Shown here piece by piece: positions 41,899-49,021 of a stretch of DNA of 50,438 nucleotides (within the stretch, counting starts at the first letter, position 1; every line of letters starts with the position of its first letter). A program made the position numbers and the translations under genes. The stretch covers positions 1 through 50,438 of the forward strand of contig DASUHP010000043.1 in NCBI GenBank assembly GCA_036273455.1. The letters run 5' to 3'. This DNA comes from CAIYRG01 sp036273455. GTDB taxonomy: Bacteria > Pseudomonadota > Alphaproteobacteria > Micropepsales > Micropepsaceae. The notes under the pieces are model-generated. The model searched no databases and was not told the origin of the DNA. It saw only the letters and a program-made list of their open reading frames with translations.

Positions 41899-42753
41899 CT
41901 AGAAATCCGGTCTGCCGGCGGTCGGGATGGGAACCGCATTGCGCGCCTGATCGCCGAAGTAATCGGACGGATTCTCCGCGCAAATCGATTCCACCCATTG
42001 TCCGGACCTGTCGCCGAAGCCGGGTTGGAAATCGACTTCGCCCTTCCAGGCTTGAGTGAACGTGCCGGGGTCCTCGACGGTGACCACAGTTTCAATTTTC
42101 TTTTTGGCGTTGTTCAACCGGAAGCGCTCCACGACGTGCAACTGCTTCGTGTGGGGCGTCCGGAACCGGTCGATCGGAACGCTGTCGTCAAGTCCGACGG
42201 TGTCGACCACAAGCGTGTCGCCATTCTCATAATGGCCGACGGATTCGCCGTATACTGAATATTTCACTGGTGTGCTGTGCGGAACATCGAGATATACGCG
42301 GCGGACCTGGGCGTCGCGCTGCCACATGATCCAGACTTCCTTCGGCGTCTGGACGAACTGGACCGGCTCGCCGGGAAACAGCAGAAGCCCGGGAACGCCG
42401 CCCGGCCAGCAGCGCGAAGTCGTGTAGAATGGTATGTCGCCTGCCGCGACCCGCTGGTTGTTCACGTCCATCAGCTTCTTCGCCCAGGGCTTCAGGATCG
42501 GGTTGCTGGTGGTCGCGCGGTAGGGCACCTGATCGACCTTGAACGGCTTGCCTTCCTGCACGATTGGGCCCGGTCCGGGATCGCCGGGGGCGTGCAGGAA
42601 CATGGTTCCGCTCTGCAGCACCCAAAGTTTGTCGGTCGATAAATCCGGAATCCGCGCGCCGTCTTTCGCCGCCGGCTGGGCCATCGCCGGGAACGCACCT
42701 GCCGAGATCGCCATCAGACCGGAAAACAACTGCGCTACCAGGCGGGTGCTCAT
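41899..42753 (-). CDS. exported SVGHxEGDTLVxDT-family protein (paralogue C)
   Basis: 284 residues. Signal peptide (MSTRLVAQLFSGLMAISAGA...), then SRCWPGGVPGLLLFPGEP, RRVYLDVPHSTPVKYSVYG, ESVGHYENGDTLVVDTVG, RTPHTKQLHVVERFRL and SICAENPSDYF. Note GHYENGDT with one extra residue compared with paralogue B. AAGGGGAAGG before ATG 42753 sets the start; the frame is open for 42 codons upstream. Convergent with the SH3-like gene. Function unknown. Confidence 0.85.
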   Translation of the reverse strand: MSTRLVAQLFSGLMAISAGAFPAMAQPAAKDGARIPDLSTDKLWVLQSGTMFLHAPGDPGPGPIVQEGKPFKVDQVPYRATTSNPILKPWAKKLMDVNNQRVAAGDIPFYTTSRCWPGGVPGLLLFPGEPVQFVQTPKEVWIMWQRDAQVRRVYLDVPHSTPVKYSVYGESVGHYENGDTLVVDTVGLDDSVPIDRFRTPHTKQLHVVERFRLNNAKKKIETVVTVEDPGTFTQAWKGEVDFQPGFGDRSGQWVESICAENPSDYFGDQARNAVPIPTAGRPDF

Positions 42754-42915
42754 GACCTTCCCCTTGTGCGGCGACGCGAATACCGCTGCTGAAATTATTC
42801 CAGACTTATCCGGTTGAAAATGGCGCTGAATCGGTGACAGGGACACGAGATTTGCGTCGGACTCACTTTTGCTTCGCACTAAGTCCTGCGGAGCGCTTAA
42901 GCGTGAGGAGCAGGA

Positions 42916-42959
42916 TGACTGGGGGACCAGGACTCGAACCTACACAGGTAGAGTCAGAG
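42916..42959 (-). other. decayed 3' fragment of tRNA-Gln, probable island boundary
   Basis: 44 bases match the 3' end of tRNA-Gln(CTG) at 49022-49065 with 5 mismatches, in the same orientation: GGGGGACxAGGAxTCGAACCTA, then GAGTCAGAG. The T-stem is no longer fully paired and the 5' half is absent, so it is not a working tRNA. Such a duplicated 3' end is the normal scar of integration into a tRNA gene. The rest of 42754-43204 shows no gene. Confidence 0.6.
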
Positions 42960-43204
42960 AATTTGCGGACCCAGGGATTCCGCGGGCTTTCCCTGAAATG
43001 TTGCATCCCTGTCGCATTCTGCCGCGTGGCCGAGGAATTGGCGGACGGTTACACGACCTGAATCGGCAGCGAAACACTTTCGCAACGTTCGTTACGACAA
43101 ACCTATATTGATTGAACAGCGTGGTTTCGGCCGATTTTCCGGATTTGAAACATGTCGCCGCTAAACTTTCGCACAGAGTCGCTACCACATGCGAAGGACC
43201 GGAG

Positions 43205-43513
43205 ATGGAGCAGCATTTAGTGCCGCCGAAAAAGGTCAATTACGTAGTGGGACCAGATGGCACTCCGCTCACGCTTTCCGACCTACCAGCGTCAAACACT
43301 AAGCGTTGGGTCAGTCGCCGAAAGGCACAGGTGGTGTTAGCGGTGCAATCGGGCCTGCTTTCACTCGATGAGGCGTGCAGCCGCTATACGTTGACGGTTG
43401 AGGAGTTTCTTGGCTGGCAGCTGGCAATTCAAACTTTCGGTCCGACAGCACTTCGGTCGACACGTCTTCAGCAGTACCGCGGAAGCACGCCGGCGGGACG
43501 TTTTCGGCCTTAA
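43205..43513 (+). CDS. DUF1153 protein, SciP-like CtrA antagonist homologue
   Basis: 102 residues. VVGPDGTPLTLSDLPASNTK, RWVSRRKAQVVLAVQSGLLS, LDEACSRYTLTVEEFLGWQL and TRLQQYR are the complete core of the family founded by SciP, which in Caulobacter binds CtrA and blocks its activation of target promoters. GAAGGACCGGAG precedes the ATG. A copy on a putative island, rather than in the backbone, could interfere with host cell-cycle control. Confidence 0.85.
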   Translation: MEQHLVPPKKVNYVVGPDGTPLTLSDLPASNTKRWVSRRKAQVVLAVQSGLLSLDEACSRYTLTVEEFLGWQLAIQTFGPTALRSTRLQQYRGSTPAGRFRP

Positions 43514-43563
43514 GGGTGCTTGGGCGCGATTCAAATTATCTCACGGGTGGATGGGGACGCGAG

Positions 43564-43749
43564 ATGGTTGGCCATACAGAGCGGGCAGCCGAATATCGAC
43601 GGAAAGCAGAACAACTCAGGGCCACGATTCAGGACGTGAAGGATCAAGAAAGCCGCGACGCGATTGAAAAAATCGCCGCCGGATATGAGCAGCTTGCGCG
43701 CATTCAAAAGAATCTCGCAAAGGCAGACGAGGCGATCGGCAAACGCTGA
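43564..43749 (+). CDS. small helical protein, YRxKAEQ family
   Basis: 61 residues: RAAEYRRKAEQLRATIQDVK, then SRDAIEKIAAGYEQLARIQ. Very close in pattern to the proteins at 17884 and 14826. GGGGACGCGAG precedes the ATG. It follows the SciP-like gene by 50 bp in the same direction. Function unknown. Confidence 0.75.
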   Translation: MVGHTERAAEYRRKAEQLRATIQDVKDQESRDAIEKIAAGYEQLARIQKNLAKADEAIGKR

Positions 43750-44239
43750 ATTTCGGACGCACCAAACTATAGCCCCTCCGGCACGTGCTCCGCGCATGCG
43801 AACGTCACGCCCTGGCGCCATGGTCGGCCGGGCTTTTCGTTTCCGAGCGGGGAATATCTGAGAGCGAGCGGGGAATATCTGAGAGCCTGATGACGTCCGT
43901 AGCGCAGGCTCCCTGGCGGTCTCCCACAGACTCCGCTTAGGACCTTCGGGCCGCAGCTGGTTACTCCATTTGCGGTCCGTGGGCCGCGGACGCCCCCAGA
44001 AATGTTCGCGGCCCTACTCTTCCTTTCAGGCCGCCCGCGGCTGTGGCTCGACGGCGCATTCACTGATTGCTGGATGCGTAAGCATCACCGACTCAATCTC
44101 GAACGGCGCGATTCGATAATGGGCCAGTAAGGACGCGTTAACCACAATCGATATTGCAGCAGCTGGTTTATAGGCATTTTACGAAAATGAAACCGATGTG
44201 CGCGTAAAGCATGCCTGCTTGAAAATGTAGGAACTACCT
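43750..44239. other. intergenic region with a 21-bp tandem repeat, upstream of parA
   Basis: No gene is visible. A 21-bp unit (GAGCGGGGAATATCTGAGAGC) is present twice in tandem at 43845-43865 and 43866-43886. Two GANTC sites (CcrM methylation context), GACTC at 44090 and GATTC at 44110, lie 125-150 bp before the parA ATG, and a GTTAACC at 44137 recalls a half CtrA box. These may be chance; GTAGGAACTACC just before the ATG is a possible ribosome binding site. Confidence 0.4.
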
Positions 44240-45187
44240 ATGATCGTTATCGCGCTGGCATCCCAAAAAGGCGGATCGGGCAAGACCACGCTGTCGGGGC
44301 ATCTTGCGGTTGAGGCGGAGAAGGCAGGCGCAGGTCCGGTTACCCTGATTGACACTGACCCGCAGGGTTCTCTGTCGAAATGGTGGAATGCCCGCCAGGC
44401 AAGCACTCCGAACTTCGCCAGGATCGAACCGCTGGAACTCGAAGCTGCGCTCGCTCAACTCGAACGGGCGGGAACGCGAATCGCCATTATCGACACGCCG
44501 CCCGCCATTTCCGTCTCCATTATGAAGGTGATCGAGCATTCCGATCTCGTGATCGTGCCGACGCGGCCCAGTCCACACGACCTTCACGCAGTGGCTGCCA
44601 CCGTCGACATGGTCGAGAGTTTCGGCAAGCCGCTGATTTTCGTCGTCAATGGTGCAAAGCAGCGTGCGCGCATCACCGGGGAGGCTGCTGTTGCCCTGTC
44701 GCAGCATGGCGTCGTCGCGCCCGTAAACCTTCATCACCGGGTCGATTTTGCGGCCAGTATGACCGATGGCCGAACTGTGGGTGAAACCGTTCCGAAATCT
44801 CCTTCCTCGAGTGAGGTAGCCGATCTTTGGACTTATATTCAGGCCCGCCTGGCGCGCTTGGCAAAGGATGCAACTTTGATTCCCGAATTCCGGCCGCAGT
44901 TCCCGCTGGCCGGCATCACGAGCGTTGCGGCGCCTGAAGCCGAGCACTCACCTCACAACGGCGGCGACACATTAATGGGGATGCCCGGCGAGCCATTCAG
45001 CTCAGGGACCGCCGCTGATCTCACGACCGAAACACCCATCGCGGGCGGTGATCAAATCGTCATTCGCACCGCGGCTCCGCCTTCAATCGAGTTGCAACAG
45101 CAGAGACCTGCGCCCGAGACTATACGCTTCGTCGGTCCAGAACCTGGCGTTCGGACGTTCGGCCGCCGCCAAAACATGGTAGCTTAG
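44240..45187 (+). CDS. ParA-family ATPase with C-terminal extension
   Basis: 315 residues. Deviant Walker A (ASQKGGSGKTTLSGHLA), Walker A' / switch I (LIDTDPQGSLSKWW) and Walker B (AIIDTPPAIS), then VPTRPSPHDL. The ATPase domain ends near 210. The remaining 100 residues are Pro/Ala/Thr-rich and probably disordered. It is a chromosome or plasmid partition-type ATPase; no parB gene or parS-like repeat follows. It lies inside the putative tRNA-Gln island and may help maintain or position it. Confidence 0.88.
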   Translation: MIVIALASQKGGSGKTTLSGHLAVEAEKAGAGPVTLIDTDPQGSLSKWWNARQASTPNFARIEPLELEAALAQLERAGTRIAIIDTPPAISVSIMKVIEHSDLVIVPTRPSPHDLHAVAATVDMVESFGKPLIFVVNGAKQRARITGEAAVALSQHGVVAPVNLHHRVDFAASMTDGRTVGETVPKSPSSSEVADLWTYIQARLARLAKDATLIPEFRPQFPLAGITSVAAPEAEHSPHNGGDTLMGMPGEPFSSGTAADLTTETPIAGGDQIVIRTAAPPSIELQQQRPAPETIRFVGPEPGVRTFGRRQNMVA

Positions 45188-45204
45188 AAACACGAGAGCA
45201 GTCG

Positions 45205-45318
45205 AAAGTCGCGCGCGGCACGATCCTGAATGCCGATGAAGCGGCGGGGTGGGATAAGCTGAATGCGCGGTTTGAAATGCGCCGGATCGACCACGAAGAA
45301 GCCTATTCGGACGGTGAG
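45205..45318 (+). pseudogene. internal fragment of an IS1595-type transposase
   Basis: Encodes KVARGTILNADEAAGWDKLN, then ARFEMRRIDHEEAYSDGE, matching residues in the middle of the transposase at 46622-47606 but with many base differences, so it comes from a related but different copy. It is in the opposite orientation. The match stops abruptly at both ends. It joins directly to the 34-bp repeat at 45321. Confidence 0.8.
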
Positions 45319-45320
45319 GG

Positions 45321-45379
45321 TTTGTGGCGCTTGCGCCAACACACCGCTTTTTGCCGGTTTATTGGCGCAAGCGCCACAA
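45321..45379. repeat. 34-bp direct-repeat copy with an inverted partner
   Basis: 45321-45354 is repeated almost exactly (one extra T) at 48987-49021, next to the tRNA-Gln 3' end. In addition TTGTGGCGCTTGCGCCAA at 45322-45339 recurs as a perfect inverted copy at 45362-45379, making an 18-bp-arm hairpin. These may be recombination or attachment sites. Confidence 0.7.
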
Positions 45380-45413
45380 GACATAAATTCCCGACTCGCC
45401 CATATCAGGCCGC

Positions 45414-45878
45414 ATGGGCGAACCGATTGCAGTTTTGGCGCTCCGCCGGAAGCGCGACCAAATCTCCGGCACGATTGCGCACTATGAACGGTTGCTCCGG
45501 GAAGCGGAGCATGATCTGGCGCATGTCAACGCTGCCTTGCGGCTGTTTGAGGCTACCGGGGAAGCCGCCGATCTTCCGCCATACATCGACCTGAACCGGA
45601 TTCTCCGGCGCGGCGAGACAACAAAAATCTGCATGGATGCATTGGCCCAGGAAGGGCCGTTGGACACTCGCCAGCTTGCCTTGCGCGTGATCCGAGCCAA
45701 GGGGCTATCTGAGTCGGACAAGGTGCTGGCGCAGACCGTGGCGCTCAGAGTCGTTCAAACGCTTCGGATGCGAGCAAGGCGGAACAAGGTGGAATGTGTC
45801 ACCAAGACCAAGGGCGTCTGCGTGTGGCGGTTGCCTACCGGGCCGTGGAAGCCGACTGAGGAATTGCCACTGGAATAA
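45414..45878 (+). CDS. hypothetical protein with coiled coil and possible winged helix
   Basis: 154 residues. Helical first third (RRKRDQISGTIAHYERLLRE), then a segment with helix-turn-helix character (DALAQEGPLDTRQLALRVI, ALRVVQTLRMRARRNKVE) and VCVWRLPTGPW. It may bind DNA. A hairpin (GCAGCCCC/GGGGTTGC, 45889-45907) follows the stop and may end transcription. Family not known to me; it belongs to the accessory DNA of the island. Confidence 0.65.
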   Translation: MGEPIAVLALRRKRDQISGTIAHYERLLREAEHDLAHVNAALRLFEATGEAADLPPYIDLNRILRRGETTKICMDALAQEGPLDTRQLALRVIRAKGLSESDKVLAQTVALRVVQTLRMRARRNKVECVTKTKGVCVWRLPTGPWKPTEELPLE

Positions 45879-45996
45879 ACGCGCGAAAGCAGCCCCAAAG
45901 GGGTTGCCGCGCGGCCATTGGCCTGATTCAGTTGCTGGATTGATTCGCAAGGGGGTCCAGCCCTTGCAGATCGCATAGACACGCGACTTCGCGAAT

Positions 45997-46022
45997 CACC
46001 TGTCCTCGAAAGAGGATAGGTG
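45997..46022 (+). promoter_or_regulatory. RNA hairpin covering the ribosome binding site of the next gene
   Basis: CACCTGTCCTC (45997-46007) pairs over all 11 positions (one G-U) with GAGGATAGGTG (46012-46022) around a GAAA tetraloop. The right arm contains the Shine-Dalgarno sequence of the gene whose ATG begins at 46025, two bases after the stem. In mRNA the ribosome binding site would be closed unless opened by a factor, temperature or an upstream ribosome. Confidence 0.7.
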
Positions 46023-46024
46023 AA

Positions 46025-46318
46025 ATGGGGAAGTCTGTCACTGCTGAACGGCCTCTTGACCCTGGTATTGCGGACGCGGTTCAGACACTTCAGAAACATG
46101 GGGTCGAGACGTTCGAATCCTGCGAGGGTGGTGATGGCCACTCATTTCCAGAGCCGACAATCAGATTTCACGGGGAGAAAAGTGAGGGCTTCCGGGCCTT
46201 AGCCGTCGCGACGCAACACGGCTTTCGGGTGGCCGGGTTACGCCGGTATTGGGACATTATCGACGGCGAGCCAGTTGGCCCTCACTGGGAATTAACGCTC
46301 GTAAAGAGAGTCGTGTAA
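46025..46318 (+). CDS. small mobile-element protein, unknown function
   Basis: 97 residues: AVQTLQKHGVETFESCEGGD, HSFPEPTIRFHGEKSEGFRAL and IIDGEPVGPHWELTL. I recognise this pattern from phage and island gene sets but know no function. The conserved Cys, His and Glu (SCEGGDGHSFPEP) could be a metal site. Expression is probably limited by the hairpin directly upstream. Confidence 0.7.
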   Translation: MGKSVTAERPLDPGIADAVQTLQKHGVETFESCEGGDGHSFPEPTIRFHGEKSEGFRALAVATQHGFRVAGLRRYWDIIDGEPVGPHWELTLVKRVV

Positions 46319-46324
46319 CCGCAC

Positions 46325-46483
46325 TCACTTACCTTCGTTGTTGAGTTTTATGCAGTCGTGGCACAACGGCTTTCCGCCTGTGCCTTCGCGGCGATTGTGC
46401 GACGGGATTTCGCTTCCCGGCCCGCACTTCGTGTTGTTGTGGTGATGGTTTTCCTTGATCGAATTCCAAGGACTGGTCCTCAT
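46325..46483 (-). CDS. small zinc-ribbon-like protein, 52 residues
   Basis: HHHNNTKCGPGSEIPSHNRR, then KPLCHDCIKLNNEGK. One Cys, then CxxC, with several His, suggests a small metal-binding fold; such proteins occur in phages and islands. AAAGGAGA directly before the ATG sets the start. It is convergent with the previous gene, 6 bp apart. Confidence 0.65.
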   Translation of the reverse strand: MRTSPWNSIKENHHHNNTKCGPGSEIPSHNRREGTGGKPLCHDCIKLNNEGK

Positions 46484-46621
46484 TGGTTTCTCCTTTCGTG
46501 GAGGTTGTGAGGACCGCTGAATAAATACGATTCGGCGAGCGGGTGCCAAACAGAAAAGTAGTCTGTCCACGGCTTTGTATCTGTACGGATGACGTGCACA
46601 CATCAAGACTTCTTTATGTCT

Positions 46622-47606
46622 TTATGCTGCCTTGATGTGCCGCTGATAGTACCCGCTGAAATCCACTGATGGGCCGCGATGTAGCGCCAGTTGCGCGACG
46701 CGACGCAGTTGTGAGCCGTTATCGACGCGCCGCGCATCTTCACGCCAGCTTGCTTCCTGAGCGTACCGGAGAAGATACGGGCCGCTGACATGGTGGAAAT
46801 GGCCCATTTCGCCACGGTGCAACCGGCTGAAATAGGACTCCGCCCATTGGTGCAAGCCTCACCGTCCGAATAGGCTTCTTCGTGATTGATGCGGCGCATT
46901 TCAAAACGGGCGTTCAGTTTGTCCCATCCGGCAGCTTCATCAGCGTTCAGGATCGTGCCGCGTGCGACCTTTGACTTGATCCATGACAACGCCGCGCTTT
47001 CGGAACGGAACACCGCCGCAAGGCTCCGGCCATTGCGCTCGCGAACGATGATGACTGACTGGCGCTTGCCGGATTGATTGGCGAGCTTGCGCCGGTCGCG
47101 GCGGTGGGCGCGGTAATTCGCTGGCCTGACATAGCCACCAAAATATGCGCCGTCCGTCTCCGCTACTTTGCCCTCGCCACCAACGGTACGGCCCTTGAAT
47201 TCCTCCGCCATTGCCTCGCGCAATTTATGCAGAGGAACCCAGCAAGCCTTGTGAGACATGCCCAGATCACGCGACAGGGCCAGTGCGTTCTTGCCTTTAA
47301 CTCGTTCATGAACACCGCAATTGCCGCCAGATAAGCGCGGAGCGGGGCTTTGTGAGCCGCAAACAGCGTGCCGGAGGTAAGGCTAAAATCCTTGCCGCAT
47401 TGCTTGCAGCGGAACCGGAGATTGCCAGTCTTGCGCCGGGCTGAGTACGCATCCAGACCGCCACAATGCGGGCAAACCGGATCGCCGTCCGTTTGATGCC
47501 AGCGGATATTCCGGAACGCGGTTTCGGCTTCCGTTTCCGTCATGCGAAAGACCTGGGCCAGTGTCATGGTCCGGGCTGCTTTCGATTGGAGGAAATGGAT
47601 GGCCAC
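46622..47606 (-). pseudogene. IS1595-family (ISXO2-like) transposase with two frameshifts
   Basis: The N-terminal zinc ribbon (CPHCGGLDAYSARR, FRCKQCGKDFSLTSGT) and FMNELK are in one frame. LALSRDLGMSHKACWVPLHK, DGAYFGGY, NADEAAGWDKLN and INHEEAYSDGEACTN are in a second. WAESYFSRLHRGEMGHFHHV to SGYYQRHIKAA is in a third. One base is missing near 47300 (TTAAAGGCAAG for TTAAAAGGCAAG) and one near 46857 (ACCAATGGGC for ACCAATTGGGC). No full-length transposase can be made without frameshifting. Its start is GTG at 47606 or ATG a few codons later. Confidence 0.85.
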
Positions 47607-47628
47607 CGCGTTCTATCGAATTCGTTAC

Positions 47629-47686
47629 CTAACGAATATGATAGCATACGCCGCCCTTGTCAAGTCTAATCTAACGAATATAATAG
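47629..47686. promoter_or_regulatory. overlapping divergent promoters with direct repeats on both -10 boxes
   Basis: Leftward promoter: TTGACA (47658-47663), 17-bp spacer, CATATT (47635-47640). Rightward promoter: TTGTCA (47657-47662), 16-bp spacer, TATAAT (47679-47684). The -35 boxes overlap as CTTGTCAAG. CTAACGAATATGATAG (47629-47644) and CTAACGAATATAATAG (47671-47686) are direct repeats with one mismatch, and each covers one -10 box. An additional palindrome ATTCGTTA/TAACGAAT spans 47620-47637. A repressor binding these repeats would silence both genes. Confidence 0.65.
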
Positions 47687-47713
47687 GTTTCGTTTTCGAT
47701 AGGAGACGGAACC

Positions 47714-47953
47714 ATGCCCATCGCCAAAACCGAGGATGAATGGGGCGCGCGGGCTACAGCGTACCTCAAGGCCGAAATGAAGAAAGCCGATGTGACGTAT
47801 GCCGAAATGATTAAGCGGCTAAAAAGACACGGCTTCAAGGAAACGGAAGCGTCATTCACTATGAAGCTGAAACGAGGGGCGTTCGCGGCCTCGTTCTTCT
47901 TGGCGTGCCTTGCCGCCCTGGAATTGGAAGGCGTCAGGTTGGAGGATATTTAG
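47714..47953 (+). CDS. DUF6471-like small protein, possible transcription regulator
   Basis: 79 residues: WGARATAYLKAEMKKADVTY, AEMIKRLKRHGFKETEASFT, MKLKRGAFAASFFLACLAAL. The middle looks like a helix-turn-helix of the phage-repressor size. AGGAG lies 10 bases before the ATG. It is divergent from the transposase, with overlapping promoters. I infer that it may be the repressor that binds the CTAACGAATATRATAG repeats; this is not shown. Confidence 0.7.
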   Translation: MPIAKTEDEWGARATAYLKAEMKKADVTYAEMIKRLKRHGFKETEASFTMKLKRGAFAASFFLACLAALELEGVRLEDI

Positions 47954-48783
47954 CGAAGATAATGCTCGCCGATGATGGTAATGGCTACACCAACAATAAA
48001 CAGAACCGCTCCGATTACCCATCGGCCGCCTAGAAAGAAGGTGGACATCTTGTCGAGCTTATCGCGAATGTCCTTGTCTTCCTGTTTTCGCGCGTCGCGT
48101 TCCTCCTTCAGGCCGTCGATTAGCGTGCCAAGCTGCCGGTTATGCTGATCAAGTCCGTTTTTGAATTCGTCCTTCCATGTCTTGTCCGTCATGAACTCGT
48201 TTCGCAGTGCAGTTATTTCGCGCCGGGCGTCTTTGAGTTCCTCTTGAATGCCTGCCAATTCTATCGGGCGGTAATTGCGGATCAGCGTGACCAATTCGTC
48301 CGGGAAGTCCGTAATCTCTGTGGGGGAGGCAACGGGAAAATCGACAAGTTCGCTTTCCGCAAGCTCGTAAAACACAGCGGCGATAAGCTTCTTGCCAGGG
48401 CGTAGCGGGAAGGGCGTCGAAGAAAAATTGTAGAGCCCGACCAGCAGGACGCCACAGTATTCCGGGTCAATAGATAGACCGCCGAGCACGATAATGCCGC
48501 TGTGTGCGAGTTTGCGTTTTGGGCTGAGCGCAGCAATGACGTTGCGTGGCAATTCGAGCCTTTCGCGCGTCAGAACGAAAGCAACTTCACCGGGCAGAAC
48601 CCAACGCTTTTCCTGTGGGATGCTGTCAATTTCGACCGGCTGTCCGAACTCAGCTTTCAGGACGCGCGAGCCCATGTGAAAGTCGTACTTGACGGCTTCC
48701 GCGCTTGAGGGCGCGCCATTCTTGATGAACGTGGACTGCTCGACCGCCTGTTTGAGCTTTGAGCCTGAAATCAACGTCGGCAT
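47950..48783 (-). CDS. dCTP-deaminase/dUTPase-fold protein with coiled coil and C-terminal membrane anchor
   Basis: 277 residues. 1-160 match the Dcd/dUTPase fold: VKYDFHMGSRVLKAEFG, EVAFVLTRERLELPRNV, ALSPKRKLAHSGIIVLGGLS, IDPEYCGVLLVGLYNFSSTP and FPLRPGKKLIAAVF. In active dCTP deaminases the second block reads like GRSSLAR and the later one LEFYN; here these are PKRKLAH and VGLYN, so the catalytic Ser, Arg and Glu are all replaced. 165-245 form a charged coiled coil (EELKDARREITALRNE). 252-274 is a membrane helix near the C-terminus. Probably a membrane-tethered nucleotide-binding or sensing protein. ATG 48783 has GGGGGCGAG upstream. Its stop overlaps that of DUF6471. Confidence 0.82.
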   Translation of the reverse strand: MPTLISGSKLKQAVEQSTFIKNGAPSSAEAVKYDFHMGSRVLKAEFGQPVEIDSIPQEKRWVLPGEVAFVLTRERLELPRNVIAALSPKRKLAHSGIIVLGGLSIDPEYCGVLLVGLYNFSSTPFPLRPGKKLIAAVFYELAESELVDFPVASPTEITDFPDELVTLIRNYRPIELAGIQEELKDARREITALRNEFMTDKTWKDEFKNGLDQHNRQLGTLIDGLKEERDARKQEDKDIRDKLDKMSTFFLGGRWVIGAVLFIVGVAITIIGEHYLR

Positions 48784-48986
48784 ATCACGCTCGCCCCCGA
48801 GTCCCCGTGAAGAAACGAGATATTGTGCCTGCCGCCGAGTCAACACGCTACGCCTCCGCTGCGCCACGACTCACAGAACGAATCTGTGGGCAGCGTGTGT
48901 AGAACGAAATGAGAACAGACGAAATGGTGATTTCTGACTTGACACCGAAAATCCGCGTGCGAACGATTCGCCGCGCTTTCCTTGGA

Positions 48987-49021
48987 TTTGTGGCGCTTGC
49001 GCCAACACACCGCTTTTTTGC
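48987..49021. repeat. 34-35-bp direct repeat next to tRNA-Gln
   Basis: Second copy of the sequence at 45321-45354, same orientation (TTTGTGGCGCTTGCGCC at its start, then AACACACCGCTTTTTTGC). It ends exactly where the encoded CCA of tRNA-Gln begins, so it is downstream of the tRNA in its reading direction. Region 48784-48986 shows no gene. Confidence 0.75.

Noticed and set aside
42916..42959. A working tRNA gene
   Set aside because: Only the 3' 44 bases are present, with a broken T-stem pair and no 5' half.
43845..43886. A CRISPR array
   Set aside because: Only two units of 21 bp lie head to tail without spacers, and there are no cas genes.
47950..48783. An active antiphage dCTP deaminase
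   Set aside because: The catalytic Ser, Arg and Glu of the Dcd family are replaced, so depletion of dCTP by this protein is unlikely.
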